Shown: piece by piece, positions 8,927 to 15,994 of the stretch
Layout of the letters: each line of letters begins with the position of its first letter
Numbering within the stretch: the first letter of the stretch is position 1
Translations under genes and position numbers: made by a program
Origin: DASUAS01 sp963756895
GTDB lineage: Bacteria > Actinomycetota > Acidimicrobiia > IMCC26256 > DASPTH01
Assembly: GCA_963756895.1 (NCBI GenBank)
Contig: CAVWPI010000002.1
Span: 51,871-115,870, forward strand
Direction of reading: 5' to 3'
DNA: 64,000 nt
The notes under the pieces: generated by a model
Told to the model about the DNA's origin: nothing
The model's input: the letters and a program-made list of their open reading frames with translations, nothing else
Database searches by the model: none

Positions 8927-9427
8927 TCAGCCGATCCGGAGCGTGGTGGAGACCCGAACGGGATTCCTCAGCGAGTCGAGTACTGGGCAGTTCCGGGCGA
9001 CGACCTCGTGGAGCGCCTCATATCGATCCGCGCTCTCGTTTCCCTTCACTTGCACGACCAGGCGAATCTCCTGGAACCCGGCGCGCACGTCCTCGATGTC
9101 GAGTCCTCCCCGGAGGTCGAGATCTCCCTCCACCTGAACCGACAGTTCGTCGAACGGGATCCTGAGACGTTCTGAGTAGAACCGATAGATGATCGCCTCG
9201 CACGCGACCAACGACGCGAGTGTCATCGCGACGGGGTTCGGGCCGTGGTCTTGTCCACCCAGGTAGTCGGCCTCGTCGTAGGTGACGAGGTGGTGGCCGA
9301 TGTCGACACGCACCTCCGTGGCGCCTACGAGGTCACCTTGGACACTGACCGTGAGCGCGGCCCTGTCAGGTCGCTTCGCGAACAGGCGAGCCGCACCATC
9401 GAGCGCCGCCTTGATCTTCGAATCCAT
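8927..9427 (-). CDS. OsmC family protein
   Basis: This 166-residue OsmC/Ohr-superfamily protein has the two expected cysteines, one in ASLVACEAI and one in ARNCPVLDSL. In OsmC and Ohr these form the peroxidatic and resolving pair that reduces organic hydroperoxides. The segment GGQDHGPNPVAMTLASLVAC matches the conserved family core. The start MDSKIKAALDG at 9427 has AAGGAG about 14 nt upstream; a longer frame upstream looks non-coding. It is the first gene inside the tRNA-Phe island and is transcribed towards the tRNAs. Thiol-dependent peroxidase activity is the family expectation, but some OsmC proteins have other roles. Confidence 0.85.
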   Translation of the reverse strand: MDSKIKAALDGAARLFAKRPDRAALTVSVQGDLVGATEVRVDIGHHLVTYDEADYLGGQDHGPNPVAMTLASLVACEAIIYRFYSERLRIPFDELSVQVEGDLDLRGGLDIEDVRAGFQEIRLVVQVKGNESADRYEALHEVVARNCPVLDSLRNPVRVSTTLRIG

Positions 9428-9645
9428 CAGGAGCGCCTCTCCTTCGCGGTGCCCACCGCAGCTCCAGATTGCCCGATCAGCGCAGCCCAGTTCGGCAGAT
9501 CTGGCGCGGTTCGACGCGGCTTCACAACCCTCCGTGACCTTGCCGACAGGCACCCGTCTTAGATTGCGTACCGGGGTGCAGCGCGCTCGGGCCAAGAGGT
9601 CGGCCAGTGCACGAAGCTCGATGTTGGGTTATACCGGGGGCTGCC

Positions 9646-10470
9646 ATGACCCCTGTCGACGGGAGACCCGCGCTCCGCTTGCCGCGGTTCGACGGGATCT
9701 GCACGCTGTGCGGGTGGGCAGGACCATTCGTGCTGAGCCGGCCTCGCGACGAGGTAGCGCGGGATTTCCGCTGCGGGAGCTGCGGGAGCTCGCTACGCCA
9801 CCAGGCAGAAGCCGCCGCGATCCTCGACTCCTATGGGCGGGAGAAGCTGCTCTGCCTTGACAAGCTTGTGCGAGATGACGACTTCCGTCGACGCTCCGTG
9901 TTCCACGTGGGCCATGTGGGACCGACCCGGAACCGCCTCAAGCACCTCGATGACTACTCGGAATCCTGCTACAGGACGGATGTGCCGTTCGGCCAGGCGA
10001 TGGAGCGCCATCCGAACCGGACGAATCAGGACCACCAGCGGCTTACGTTTCCCGACGATCGATTCGATCTCGTCGTCAGCAGCCATGTCCTTGAACACGT
10101 ATCGGATCCGGCTGCCGCGCTGGCCGAGGCCCTTCGTGTGCTCAAGCCCGCCGGTCGATACATCTTCTCGATACCGGGACGCTTGGAGGGGCAATCGGTT
10201 GTGCGAGCACAGACTCGCGGGGGTCGGGTCCTTCATCTGCAGCCGGCGCAGTACCACCAATCGCCGGAAGGGAAGCCCGCACTCGTGTTCACGGACTTCG
10301 GTGCCGACCTTGTCGACCTGTTGGAACAGATCGGCTTCGTCGCGCTCGTCAGCCGATCGCATCGCTCCATACAGGAGGCGAACAGGAGCTTCGTCGTTGT
10401 CGCCATCAAGCCGCCAGTCATGCAGCGTCGACCCCGCCGGCTATGGAAGGCGCGACCGCAGGGAGGATGA
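9646..10470 (+). CDS. Class I SAM-dependent methyltransferase with N-terminal Zn-ribbon-like cysteines
   Basis: This 274-residue protein has a methyltransferase type 11 core: LTFPDDRFDLVVSSHVLEH is followed by DPAAALAEALRVLKPAGRY and IFSIPG. Before it, CTLCGWAG and FRCGSCGSS give four cysteines in two CxxC pairs, which look like a small zinc ribbon. The glycine-rich motif I is degenerate (VFHVGHVGPTRNRL), so the SAM pocket is unusual. I chose ATG 9646, preceded by GGGGG, over an upstream in-frame GTG at 9607. Similar zinc-ribbon methyltransferases occur in surface glycan clusters, but here the gene stands alone in the island. The substrate is unknown. Confidence 0.75.
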   Translation: MTPVDGRPALRLPRFDGICTLCGWAGPFVLSRPRDEVARDFRCGSCGSSLRHQAEAAAILDSYGREKLLCLDKLVRDDDFRRRSVFHVGHVGPTRNRLKHLDDYSESCYRTDVPFGQAMERHPNRTNQDHQRLTFPDDRFDLVVSSHVLEHVSDPAAALAEALRVLKPAGRYIFSIPGRLEGQSVVRAQTRGGRVLHLQPAQYHQSPEGKPALVFTDFGADLVDLLEQIGFVALVSRSHRSIQEANRSFVVVAIKPPVMQRRPRRLWKARPQGG

Positions 10471-10538
10471 TCTCCGGCGGGAGCGAGGAGACTGCACGCA
10501 TAATGCCCGCTCGGGCCCGGTTATGGCAGTTGCTTGTC

Positions 10539-11042
10539 CTAGTCGCTGGTGTCGTCGAGCGATCCACCGCGTCGGACGGCGATCTCTTCGCAGATCGATC
10601 TCGCCGGCTGTCCGATGTGCTCGGCTGCGACGCGGATCAACACGACCGCCGCTTCGAACGCGTGGAGCGTGTAGTCCTGGAGCCGCCACCAGCCGGCCAC
10701 TTCGTCGTAGTCGATGACGATCCCCGCGTGCAGCGCGACGGCCGCCTGGATCGCCGCTCGATGTTTCTGTCGCGCGGCGTTGCCGCTGACGGTCCACTCC
10801 GGCAGGTGCCGTTCGGTCGCGCCGCTCAGGGAAAGCGGGGTACTCGGAGCCGCACCCGCGACCGCGAGGGCTGCGGCACCGATCTCGGTGAGGACGTCCC
10901 CCGGGAACGGGAAGGAGTAGTCCGCGAAGGAGCGCAACTGCATCAGTACGTCGTCGGGGGATTCGTCGCGTGCCATCCCTCCAAGGACGAGGCGCGCGAC
11001 CTCGAGACGATCCTGTTCCGTCGCCGTGGTCGTCTTCGCCAT
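10539..11042 (-). CDS. Hypothetical protein in island
   Basis: I do not recognise this 167-residue protein. It begins MAKTTTATEQDRLEVARLVL and contains SFADYSFPFPGDVLTEIG and an Ala-rich central helix region; the C-terminal half (DEVAGWWRLQDYTLHAFEAA) looks helical and partly amphipathic. There is no signal peptide or membrane segment. The start at 11042 is favoured over an upstream extension rich in Arg that looks non-coding. It is convergent with the methyltransferase on its left and divergent from the lipoprotein gene on its right. Confidence 0.6.
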   Translation of the reverse strand: MAKTTTATEQDRLEVARLVLGGMARDESPDDVLMQLRSFADYSFPFPGDVLTEIGAAALAVAGAAPSTPLSLSGATERHLPEWTVSGNAARQKHRAAIQAAVALHAGIVIDYDEVAGWWRLQDYTLHAFEAAVVLIRVAAEHIGQPARSICEEIAVRRGGSLDDTSD

Positions 11043-11111
11043 ACTTCGTACGGTAGGTCCAGCCCGACGAGCCGTCGACCACACGCGAGGTCTGTCCCTC
11101 CGCCCGCGTAA

Positions 11112-11633
11112 ATGCGCCTGAGCGGACAATATGCGTGGGTGGGCAGACGGCTGGTTGGTGTCCTGTCGCTGGCGCTCATGGCGATCGCGTTGGTGACTTG
11201 CTCATCCACGGAGTCGGCGGACCCACCTACGAAATCGGAGCAGATCAAGGCGGCGCTCGACGGGCTGACGCGGGGAGCGCACCTGCCACGGAAGCCCGTT
11301 CTTCATCGTGGAGTGCCTACGAACGGCGCGCCCGGTGGCTACGCATTGCTCGCGAACAACGTGACCAGCGGAGCCGGGAAGCGGCTCGCCGCGCTGCAAG
11401 GCCGGAGCTGTACCACCGGCACGCTCGATGTCTACGCCGTAGCCGGGGACGCCGACGCCTTGTGGCGACGAATGGTCCGTCGATCCACTGATGGCACGCT
11501 GACGCAAGCACAGACCAAGGCCCACGGGCAACGCATTCGGTACCTGCGCCAATCGGGATTCGACTACGACACCGAAGTGGCGTTGAGCGAGGGGTTACAC
11601 GGGAAGGTGCTCGCGCTGCAGATTTGCAGTTGA
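11112..11633 (+). CDS. Putative lipoprotein, unknown function
   Basis: This 173-residue protein begins with a signal sequence (RRLVGVLSLALMAIAL) followed by VTCSS, which fits a lipobox with Cys30 as the lipidated residue. The mature part has GYALLANNVTSGAGKRLAAL and ends KVLALQICS. The final Cys may pair with an internal Cys, such as that in GRSCTTG. No known domain is recognised. It is a single gene within the tRNA-Phe island. Confidence 0.6.
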   Translation: MRLSGQYAWVGRRLVGVLSLALMAIALVTCSSTESADPPTKSEQIKAALDGLTRGAHLPRKPVLHRGVPTNGAPGGYALLANNVTSGAGKRLAALQGRSCTTGTLDVYAVAGDADALWRRMVRRSTDGTLTQAQTKAHGQRIRYLRQSGFDYDTEVALSEGLHGKVLALQICS

Positions 11634-11720
11634 GGTGCGCCAGAACTGCCGATCGGCTCGTCCGCGGCACGGTCTGAGAGGACCCATCGGGGCCAACCTC
11701 GGCGCCCCCGTGGGACGCGC

Positions 11721-12512
11721 TCACGGCCCGAGTTCGGGTTCGCGGTGCCGACGATCCGGGACGATCGACCGGGGACCATCGACGTGGTCGACGGCCATGG
11801 ACTGCGACAGCCTGCGGCCCAGCGATCTTCGGGCTCGCGTGACCGCGTCGTTCGCTGGCTCGGGAGCGTGGCGTTCTTCGCCTCGTTCGTCTGGCGTATC
11901 GGTGATATAGAGCTGGTTGGTGTGCGTGCCGCGGGACATGCCGGTGTAGCCGCGTTCGCGGTCGAGAGTGTCGTCGACAAGGACGAACGCGTCGCGGACG
12001 GTGAGACCTTGCGCTTTGTGGAACGTCACCGCGTACGCGTGCGTGACGTGTCCTGCTGCCAGATATGACGAGGGGAGCACCACGACACGTCCGTCGGCGT
12101 GGAGGCGTAGCTCGCGACGGTTGTGGTCGATGGCGGTGATGGTGGCGCGGGTGCCGTTCAGCACACCGATGCGATGGTCGTTGCGGGTGGTGATGATCTC
12201 GTCACCGATCGCGAAGCTGCGCCCGGCGACGACGAGGTCGTAGGGGCCGAGAATGTCGGCGGGGACGAGTCGGGCGCGGGCGCGTCGGTTGAGGTCGTCG
12301 ACGTCTTCGTTGCGGCTGGCGATCATGAGCGCCTGCGAACCGCAGCAGCGGGCGGCCCACCAGTCATCGACGAGACGTTCACGGAGCTGTTCGGGATCGT
12401 CGAGGTGGACCACGCGACCGTGCTGTTCGTAGACGGCGAATGCGGTGTCGGGGTCACCGTGACGGAGCTGGGCGAGCGCGTCGCGTTCCCACGGATCGAT
12501 CTGAGCTCGAGG
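11721..12512 (-). pseudogene. C-terminal fragment of a TraA/MobF-type relaxase-helicase
   Basis: This fragment of about 264 codons corresponds to the end of a conjugative relaxase of the MobF/TraA type, in the RecD-like superfamily 1 helicase region. Diagnostic stretches are PRAQIDPWERDALAQL, LMIASRNEDVDDLNRRAR, HAYAVTFHKAQGLTV (helicase motif V/VI region) and RGYTGMSRGTHTNQLYI. The frame is closed by an in-frame TGA at 12513-12515 just upstream of PRAQ, and the relaxase domain and Walker A region are absent. Only an internal GTG at 12413 could start translation. It therefore looks like a deletion remnant, showing that the island derives from an integrative conjugative element. Confidence 0.8.
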
Positions 12513-12558
12513 TCACGCGTCGCGAGTGCTTCCCGGAGCCACACGCTGTCTCGCGCGC

Positions 12559-13146
12559 TCACGTGCGGTTCACCGGGACGGGTACCAGGGGCTGGCTCTT
12601 GAGCTGGGCGACGAAGGGATCGGGCGGCGTCGCCGTCCACTCCGCCACGGTGAGGACGATGGGGTTGATCTCAACGCGCAGCGAATCCTGGACGGGCTGG
12701 CAGGCGCGGCGCACCGCGCGGAGATCGGCGTCGCCGACGACCAGGAGATCGACATCTCGGGGCGGCGGCCCCGGCTCGCCTTCGTAGCGGGCCGCCCACG
12801 ACCCGAAGATGAGCGCCTCTTCGACGCCATCGATCTTCTGCAGTTCATCTGCCAGCTGCCCGAGGACTCCGAGGGTCTGAAGCAGGATTGATCGCAGGTC
12901 CTTGGCCCAGGACAGGGACCAGTTGGCTTGGACAAGGGTGTTGCGCCCGAGCTTGCGGGTGACGACGACGCCATGCTCGGCGAGACGAGCCACCTCGCGA
13001 CTTGCCGTGCCCTGCGCCACGTTGGCTCGCTCCGCCAGGTCGTGGATGGAGAGCTCGAGCTCGGACCCCACAAAGAGCACCGTCAGGATCCGCAGTTGCT
13101 GGTCCGATCGGAAGAGCGGTGCGAGGGCCGGTGCCGATCTACTCAC
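12559..13146 (-). CDS. Winged-helix / nucleotidyltransferase-domain protein
   Basis: This protein of about 195 residues joins an N-terminal ArsR/MarR-like winged helix (LTVLFVGSELELSIHDLAER, then NVAQGTASREVARLAEHGVV) to a C-terminal minimal nucleotidyltransferase domain. The domain is marked by ALIFGSWAARYEG and the metal-binding Asp pair in RDVDLLVVGD. Similar architectures include MNT-type antitoxins and NTases that modify a toxin or RNA, but no HEPN partner is visible here. The GTG at 13146 is chosen because it precedes VSRSAPALAP; a longer in-frame start would run through inverted repeats. Autoregulation through the palindromes just upstream is plausible. It is the rightmost gene of the tRNA-Phe island. 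Confidence 0.7.
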   Translation of the reverse strand: MSRSAPALAPLFRSDQQLRILTVLFVGSELELSIHDLAERANVAQGTASREVARLAEHGVVVTRKLGRNTLVQANWSLSWAKDLRSILLQTLGVLGQLADELQKIDGVEEALIFGSWAARYEGEPGPPPRDVDLLVVGDADLRAVRRACQPVQDSLRVEINPIVLTVAEWTATPPDPFVAQLKSQPLVPVPVNRT

Positions 13147-13183
13147 ATCCTCGATGATATCAACGAGAATGCGAATATGTGAG
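13142..13183. promoter_or_regulatory. Inverted repeats over the start of the HTH-nucleotidyltransferase gene
   Basis: CTCACAT at 13142-13148 is mirrored by ATGTGAG at 13177-13183, and an overlapping CATCCTC/GAGGATG pair lies at the same place. The position over and just upstream of the start of a winged-helix gene suggests an autoregulatory operator. This is inference from symmetry only. Confidence 0.4.
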
Positions 13184-13188
13184 GATGC

Positions 13189-13209
13189 GTTGCACCGGCT
13201 CGGTGCAAC
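13189..13209. repeat. Perfect 9-bp inverted repeat with 3-nt loop, right end of island
   Basis: GTTGCACCG at 13189-13197 and CGGTGCAAC at 13201-13209 form a tight hairpin. It lies between the HTH-nucleotidyltransferase gene and the right-end GTGCCAC repeats. It could be a terminator or a recombination site. Confidence 0.5.
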
Positions 13210-13214
13210 ACCCC

Positions 13215-13232
13215 GTGCCACACCCGTGCCAC
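13215..13232 (+). repeat. Two GTGCCAC repeats, right end of island
   Basis: GTGCCAC is at 13215-13221 and 13226-13232, spaced 11 bp, in the same orientation as the three copies at the left end. The remaining stretch to the duplicated tRNA fragment (13233-13358), and on to the membrane protein gene at 13600, holds no gene I can support. Confidence 0.55.
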
Positions 13233-13358
13233 ACCGGAGTGGTTTTTCGCGTCACGAGGCAGCACGGCCCGATACCGCCCGGCACGAACAAGTGGGCTCT
13301 GACCAGGACTTTCACCGCGTTCTTGCCGGTCGGGGCACTCGGTGACATTTAGCCCGAT

Positions 13359-13455
13359 CGCGCCTGAAAAGCGCGGGGTCACCGGATCGACGCCGGTCCC
13401 GGCCACCACGAAAGCCCTGGTCACAGCACTACGCTGGGCCAGGGCTTCGTCGCGA
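13359..13455 (+). repeat. Right direct repeat of the tRNA-Phe island (attR-like): tRNA-Phe 3' fragment
   Basis: This copy matches 8610-8706. It starts in the anticodon arm and keeps the T-arm, acceptor 3' strand and terminator, but lacks the D-arm and acceptor 5' strand, so it is not a functional tRNA. The tRNA-derived 49 bases are identical to the intact gene. Confidence 0.88.
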
Positions 13456-13599
13456 CACGACCCCAGGGCGTAGTCTGCGCGGGAGCGATGCGCTGCTCGG
13501 CGTCGTCGCTTTCGCTGCTCCGGACCCTTGGCGGTGAGTACCCCCCAGCCACGAGGTTCAGATGATGCAGGCGGCACTCCTTCCGATCTCGTACCCGTG

Positions 13600-14304
13600 A
13601 TGCGCAGGCGCACGACCGTCGCGCCGAGCTGGTCGCTGAGCTCGCGGCCGGACGACGCGACGGGCGCGACGCGGTCGGCGCTGCCGCGTCGCCATGTGCT
13701 CGCGGCGGTGGCGCGGCGCGGCTTGCCGGGCATCATCGAGGCATCGCTGGTTCCGTCTGCGATCTTCCTGATCGCGACGGGATCCTTCGGAGCCACGACC
13801 GCGATGATCGCGGTGCTCGTGTGGGGGTACGGCACCATCCTGCGCCGGGTCCTGCACGGCAAGGAAGTGCCAATGGTGCTGGTGCTCGCGATGTGCGGGC
13901 TCACGGTCAAGACGCTCGTCGGCGTGGTGAGTGGCAGCACGTTCGCGTACTTCCTGCAACCGGTGGCGACAACGGTCGCCGTCGGGGGTCTGTTCTTCGG
14001 GTCCGTGCTCATCGGTCGTCCGCTCATCGCCCGGATCGCGCACGACTTCTGCCCGATCTCACCCGAGGTCGCGGCACGCCCGTCGGTGGTGCGCCTCTTC
14101 GTCGGGCTGACGTTGCTGTGGGCCACGGTGCAGCTGATCAACGCCGGCGCGACCCTCGGCATGTTGTTCAGCCTGCCGACGACGCTGTTCGTCGTGCTGA
14201 AGCCGGCCGCGTCGCTCTTCATCACTGCCGGCGCGGTCGTCGTCACCGTGTGCTGGGCGCTACGGACCGCCCATCGCGAGGAGCTCGTCTTCGCCACCGC
14301 CTGA
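13600..14304 (+). CDS. VC0807-like integral membrane protein (first of an inverted paralogous pair)
   Basis: This protein of about 234 residues has roughly six hydrophobic segments. It resembles the VC0807 / intracellular septation protein A-like group of small membrane proteins: LPGIIEASLVPSAIFLIATG, GVVSGSTFAYFLQPVATTVA, GRPLIARIAHDFCPISPEV. Its partner at 14260-14961 on the other strand has the same order of motifs (DSTFVYFLQPSLGGIALAGA, DRPLVRRFAGDFCVLPPEV). The start is uncertain: I use ATG 13600, and in-frame GTG and TTG codons lie upstream. Function is unknown. It is the first gene to the right of the island and its 3' end overlaps that of its paralogue by 45 nt. Confidence 0.6.
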   Translation: MRRRTTVAPSWSLSSRPDDATGATRSALPRRHVLAAVARRGLPGIIEASLVPSAIFLIATGSFGATTAMIAVLVWGYGTILRRVLHGKEVPMVLVLAMCGLTVKTLVGVVSGSTFAYFLQPVATTVAVGGLFFGSVLIGRPLIARIAHDFCPISPEVAARPSVVRLFVGLTLLWATVQLINAGATLGMLFSLPTTLFVVLKPAASLFITAGAVVVTVCWALRTAHREELVFATA

Positions 14305-14961
14305 GCACGCCGGCGTCGCGTCCGCGTCGTCGCGTGCGAGACCGTCTCGCTCGAGACCGTCTCGCTCGAGAACGTGGCGGAACCACACCGTCGACAACGC
14401 CACCATCGCCGCGGTGCCCAGGACCGACAGCGGCGTGCGCAACGCCACGTACACGGTGGGTGTGAGCACGGTGAGCATGAAGAGACCGAGCGCGGCGTTG
14501 GCCAGGCCATAGATGCCCCACGCCACCGAGAGCCGCCGGAAGCCCCGATGCACCGCGGGCCGCGCGAGCACCTCCGGCGGGAGGACACAGAAGTCGCCGG
14601 CGAAGCGGCGCACCAGCGGCCGGTCGATCGCGACCGACACGAAGAACGCACCCGCGAGCGCGATGCCGCCGAGGCTGGGTTGCAGGAAGTACACGAAGGT
14701 GCTGTCGGCGGCGAACGCGATCATCGAGCGGGCGATCAAGGTCACCAGGGCGAGCAGCATCATCCCCGGCACCTTGCGGCCCCGGGCGGCACGCCACCAC
14801 ACGGCGCCGACGGCCCAGGCGAGCGGGGCGAAGATCGCGACACGAGGTCCCGCGACCTGCGACGCGAGCACGTAGAGGATCGCGGGCACGATCGCGGCTT
14901 CGAGCGCTTGGGGCAGCGCGCGGCGCGCGAGCTCACGCAGCGAAGGTACGGCCAACGGCAT
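14260..14961 (-). CDS. VC0807-like integral membrane protein (second of an inverted paralogous pair)
   Basis: This 233-residue membrane protein is clearly homologous to the product of 13600-14304. Shared landmarks are PQALEAAIVPAILYVLAS, STFVYFLQPSLGGIALAG and RPLVRRFAGDFCVLPPEV. It has about six transmembrane segments and a charged C-terminal tail (RDGLERDGLARDDADATPAC) with a short DGLxRD repeat. The start MPLAVPSLRELARRAL at 14961 is the only good ATG. It converges on and overlaps its paralogue, and is divergent from the SGNH hydrolase. A membrane-biogenesis or septation role would be guesswork. Confidence 0.65.
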   Translation of the reverse strand: MPLAVPSLRELARRALPQALEAAIVPAILYVLASQVAGPRVAIFAPLAWAVGAVWWRAARGRKVPGMMLLALVTLIARSMIAFAADSTFVYFLQPSLGGIALAGAFFVSVAIDRPLVRRFAGDFCVLPPEVLARPAVHRGFRRLSVAWGIYGLANAALGLFMLTVLTPTVYVALRTPLSVLGTAAMVALSTVWFRHVLERDGLERDGLARDDADATPACSGGGEDELLAMGGP

Positions 14962-15056
14962 GTCGTCGACGGTACGGACGACGCGGCGCCGGAGAAATGT
15001 GGTCGGCCGGTGTCTCGCGCGTCCGGTCAGCCCCCGTGGCGGTAGGGTGCGCGGCC

Positions 15057-15924
15057 GTGGAGACTCGCGGGGAACGTCGATGCATCGTCGCGGCCGGACT
15101 CGTGCTGGCGGCGGTCGCGGCGCTGGTGCTGCCGGCTGCCGCGGCATCGACGACGTTGAAGCCGGGAGACGAGTACGTCGCGCTCGGGAGCTCGTTCGCC
15201 TCGGGACCGCTGATTCCCCCCGTCGCCGACGCGTCGTGCCTCCGGTCGACCGACGACTACCCGGGACTCGTCGCGCGCGCGTTGAAGTTGTCGCTCACCG
15301 ACGTGTCGTGCGGCGCCGCAACCACCGACAACATCCTGACCACGCCGCAGAAGGACCACCCGCCGCAGATCGAGGCGGTGACTCCCGACACCAAGCTCGT
15401 CACGATCACCATCGGTGGCAACGACGTCGACTACACCGTGACCAACCTCGGTTGCGCCGGTGACGCGCAAGCCGGGCGCGGCTGCCTGGGCACGAGCGTG
15501 CAGCCGAACGACCTCGAGGCCAAGATGGCGGCGCTCCCGGCGAAGCTCGACGCCACGTTCGCGGCGATCAAGGCCAAGGCGCCGAAGGCCACCGTCGTGG
15601 TGCTCCCGTACCTGCCGCGTGTTCCCTGCGCCACCGGTGCCGTGCCCGCCCAGCGTCCCCATGGACACGCCGACGCTGTACTACCTCTCCGGCTCCAGTG
15701 ACCGGCTCCACACCGCGATCAAGGATGCGGCCACGCGCGCGAAGGTGCGCTTCGTCGACTCGTACGTGCCGAAGGGCCACGACGCGTGCGCCACGCCCGC
15801 GCAACGCTGGGTCGAGGGCGCGGAGCCGGCCTCACCCGCAGTGTCGTTCCACCCCAACGCCGCGGGCATGAAGGCCCAGGCGAAGATGATCGTCGCCGCG
15901 CTCCAGGGCAAGGCGAAGCGCTGA
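15057..15924 (+). CDS. Secreted SGNH/GDSL-family hydrolase (frameshifted)
   Basis: This secreted esterase or lipase of about 288 residues is of the SGNH type. A signal peptide (CIVAAGLVLAAVAALVLPAA) is followed by block I YVALGSSFASG, where Ser follows Gly in a GSS variant of GDS. Block III is IGGNDVDY and block V is SFHPNAAG with the catalytic His. This matches actinobacterial secreted SGNH esterases of the Streptomyces scabies type. An indel near 15645-15655 shifts the frame between CATGAVP and PMDTPTLYYLSGSS; dropping one base restores it. I chose GTG 15057 because it starts just before the signal peptide. It is followed by a strong inverted repeat shared with the convergent transporter gene. 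Confidence 0.82.
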
Positions 15925-15940
15925 GCACTCGCTCCCCGAC

Positions 15941-15987
15941 TTTCGGCGTCGAAGTGGACGAATAATCGCCCTCCTTCGACGCAGAAA
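15941..15987. terminator. Inverted repeat between convergent genes, possible bidirectional terminator
   Basis: A 14-bp arm TTTCGGCGTCGAAG at 15941-15954 pairs with CTTCGACGCAGAAA at 15974-15987 (one mismatch) around a 19-nt AT-richer centre. It lies between the stop of the SGNH hydrolase and the stop of the transporter fusion gene, so it is well placed to end both transcripts. The loop is long for a simple terminator. Confidence 0.6.
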
Positions 15988-15994
15988 CGCTGGG

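Larger units (their letters stand above)
8657..13406. mobile_element. Genomic island integrated in tRNA-Phe, about 4.75 kb, no integrase found
   Basis: The interval between the two copies of the tRNA-Phe 3' end holds an OsmC gene, a methyltransferase, a hypothetical gene, a lipoprotein gene, a C-terminal relaxase/helicase fragment and an HTH-nucleotidyltransferase gene. Base composition looks less GC-rich than the neighbouring genes. Groups of GTGCCAC repeats lie inside both ends. I see no tyrosine or serine recombinase, so this is either a remnant of an integrative conjugative element or a cargo island moved in trans. Coordinates run from just after the intact tRNA to the end of the duplicated tRNA part. 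Confidence 0.85.

Noticed and set aside
13359..13407. A second tRNA-Phe gene
   Set aside because: Only the anticodon-stem to acceptor 3' part is present; the 5' acceptor strand and D-arm are missing, so it is an attachment-site duplicate.
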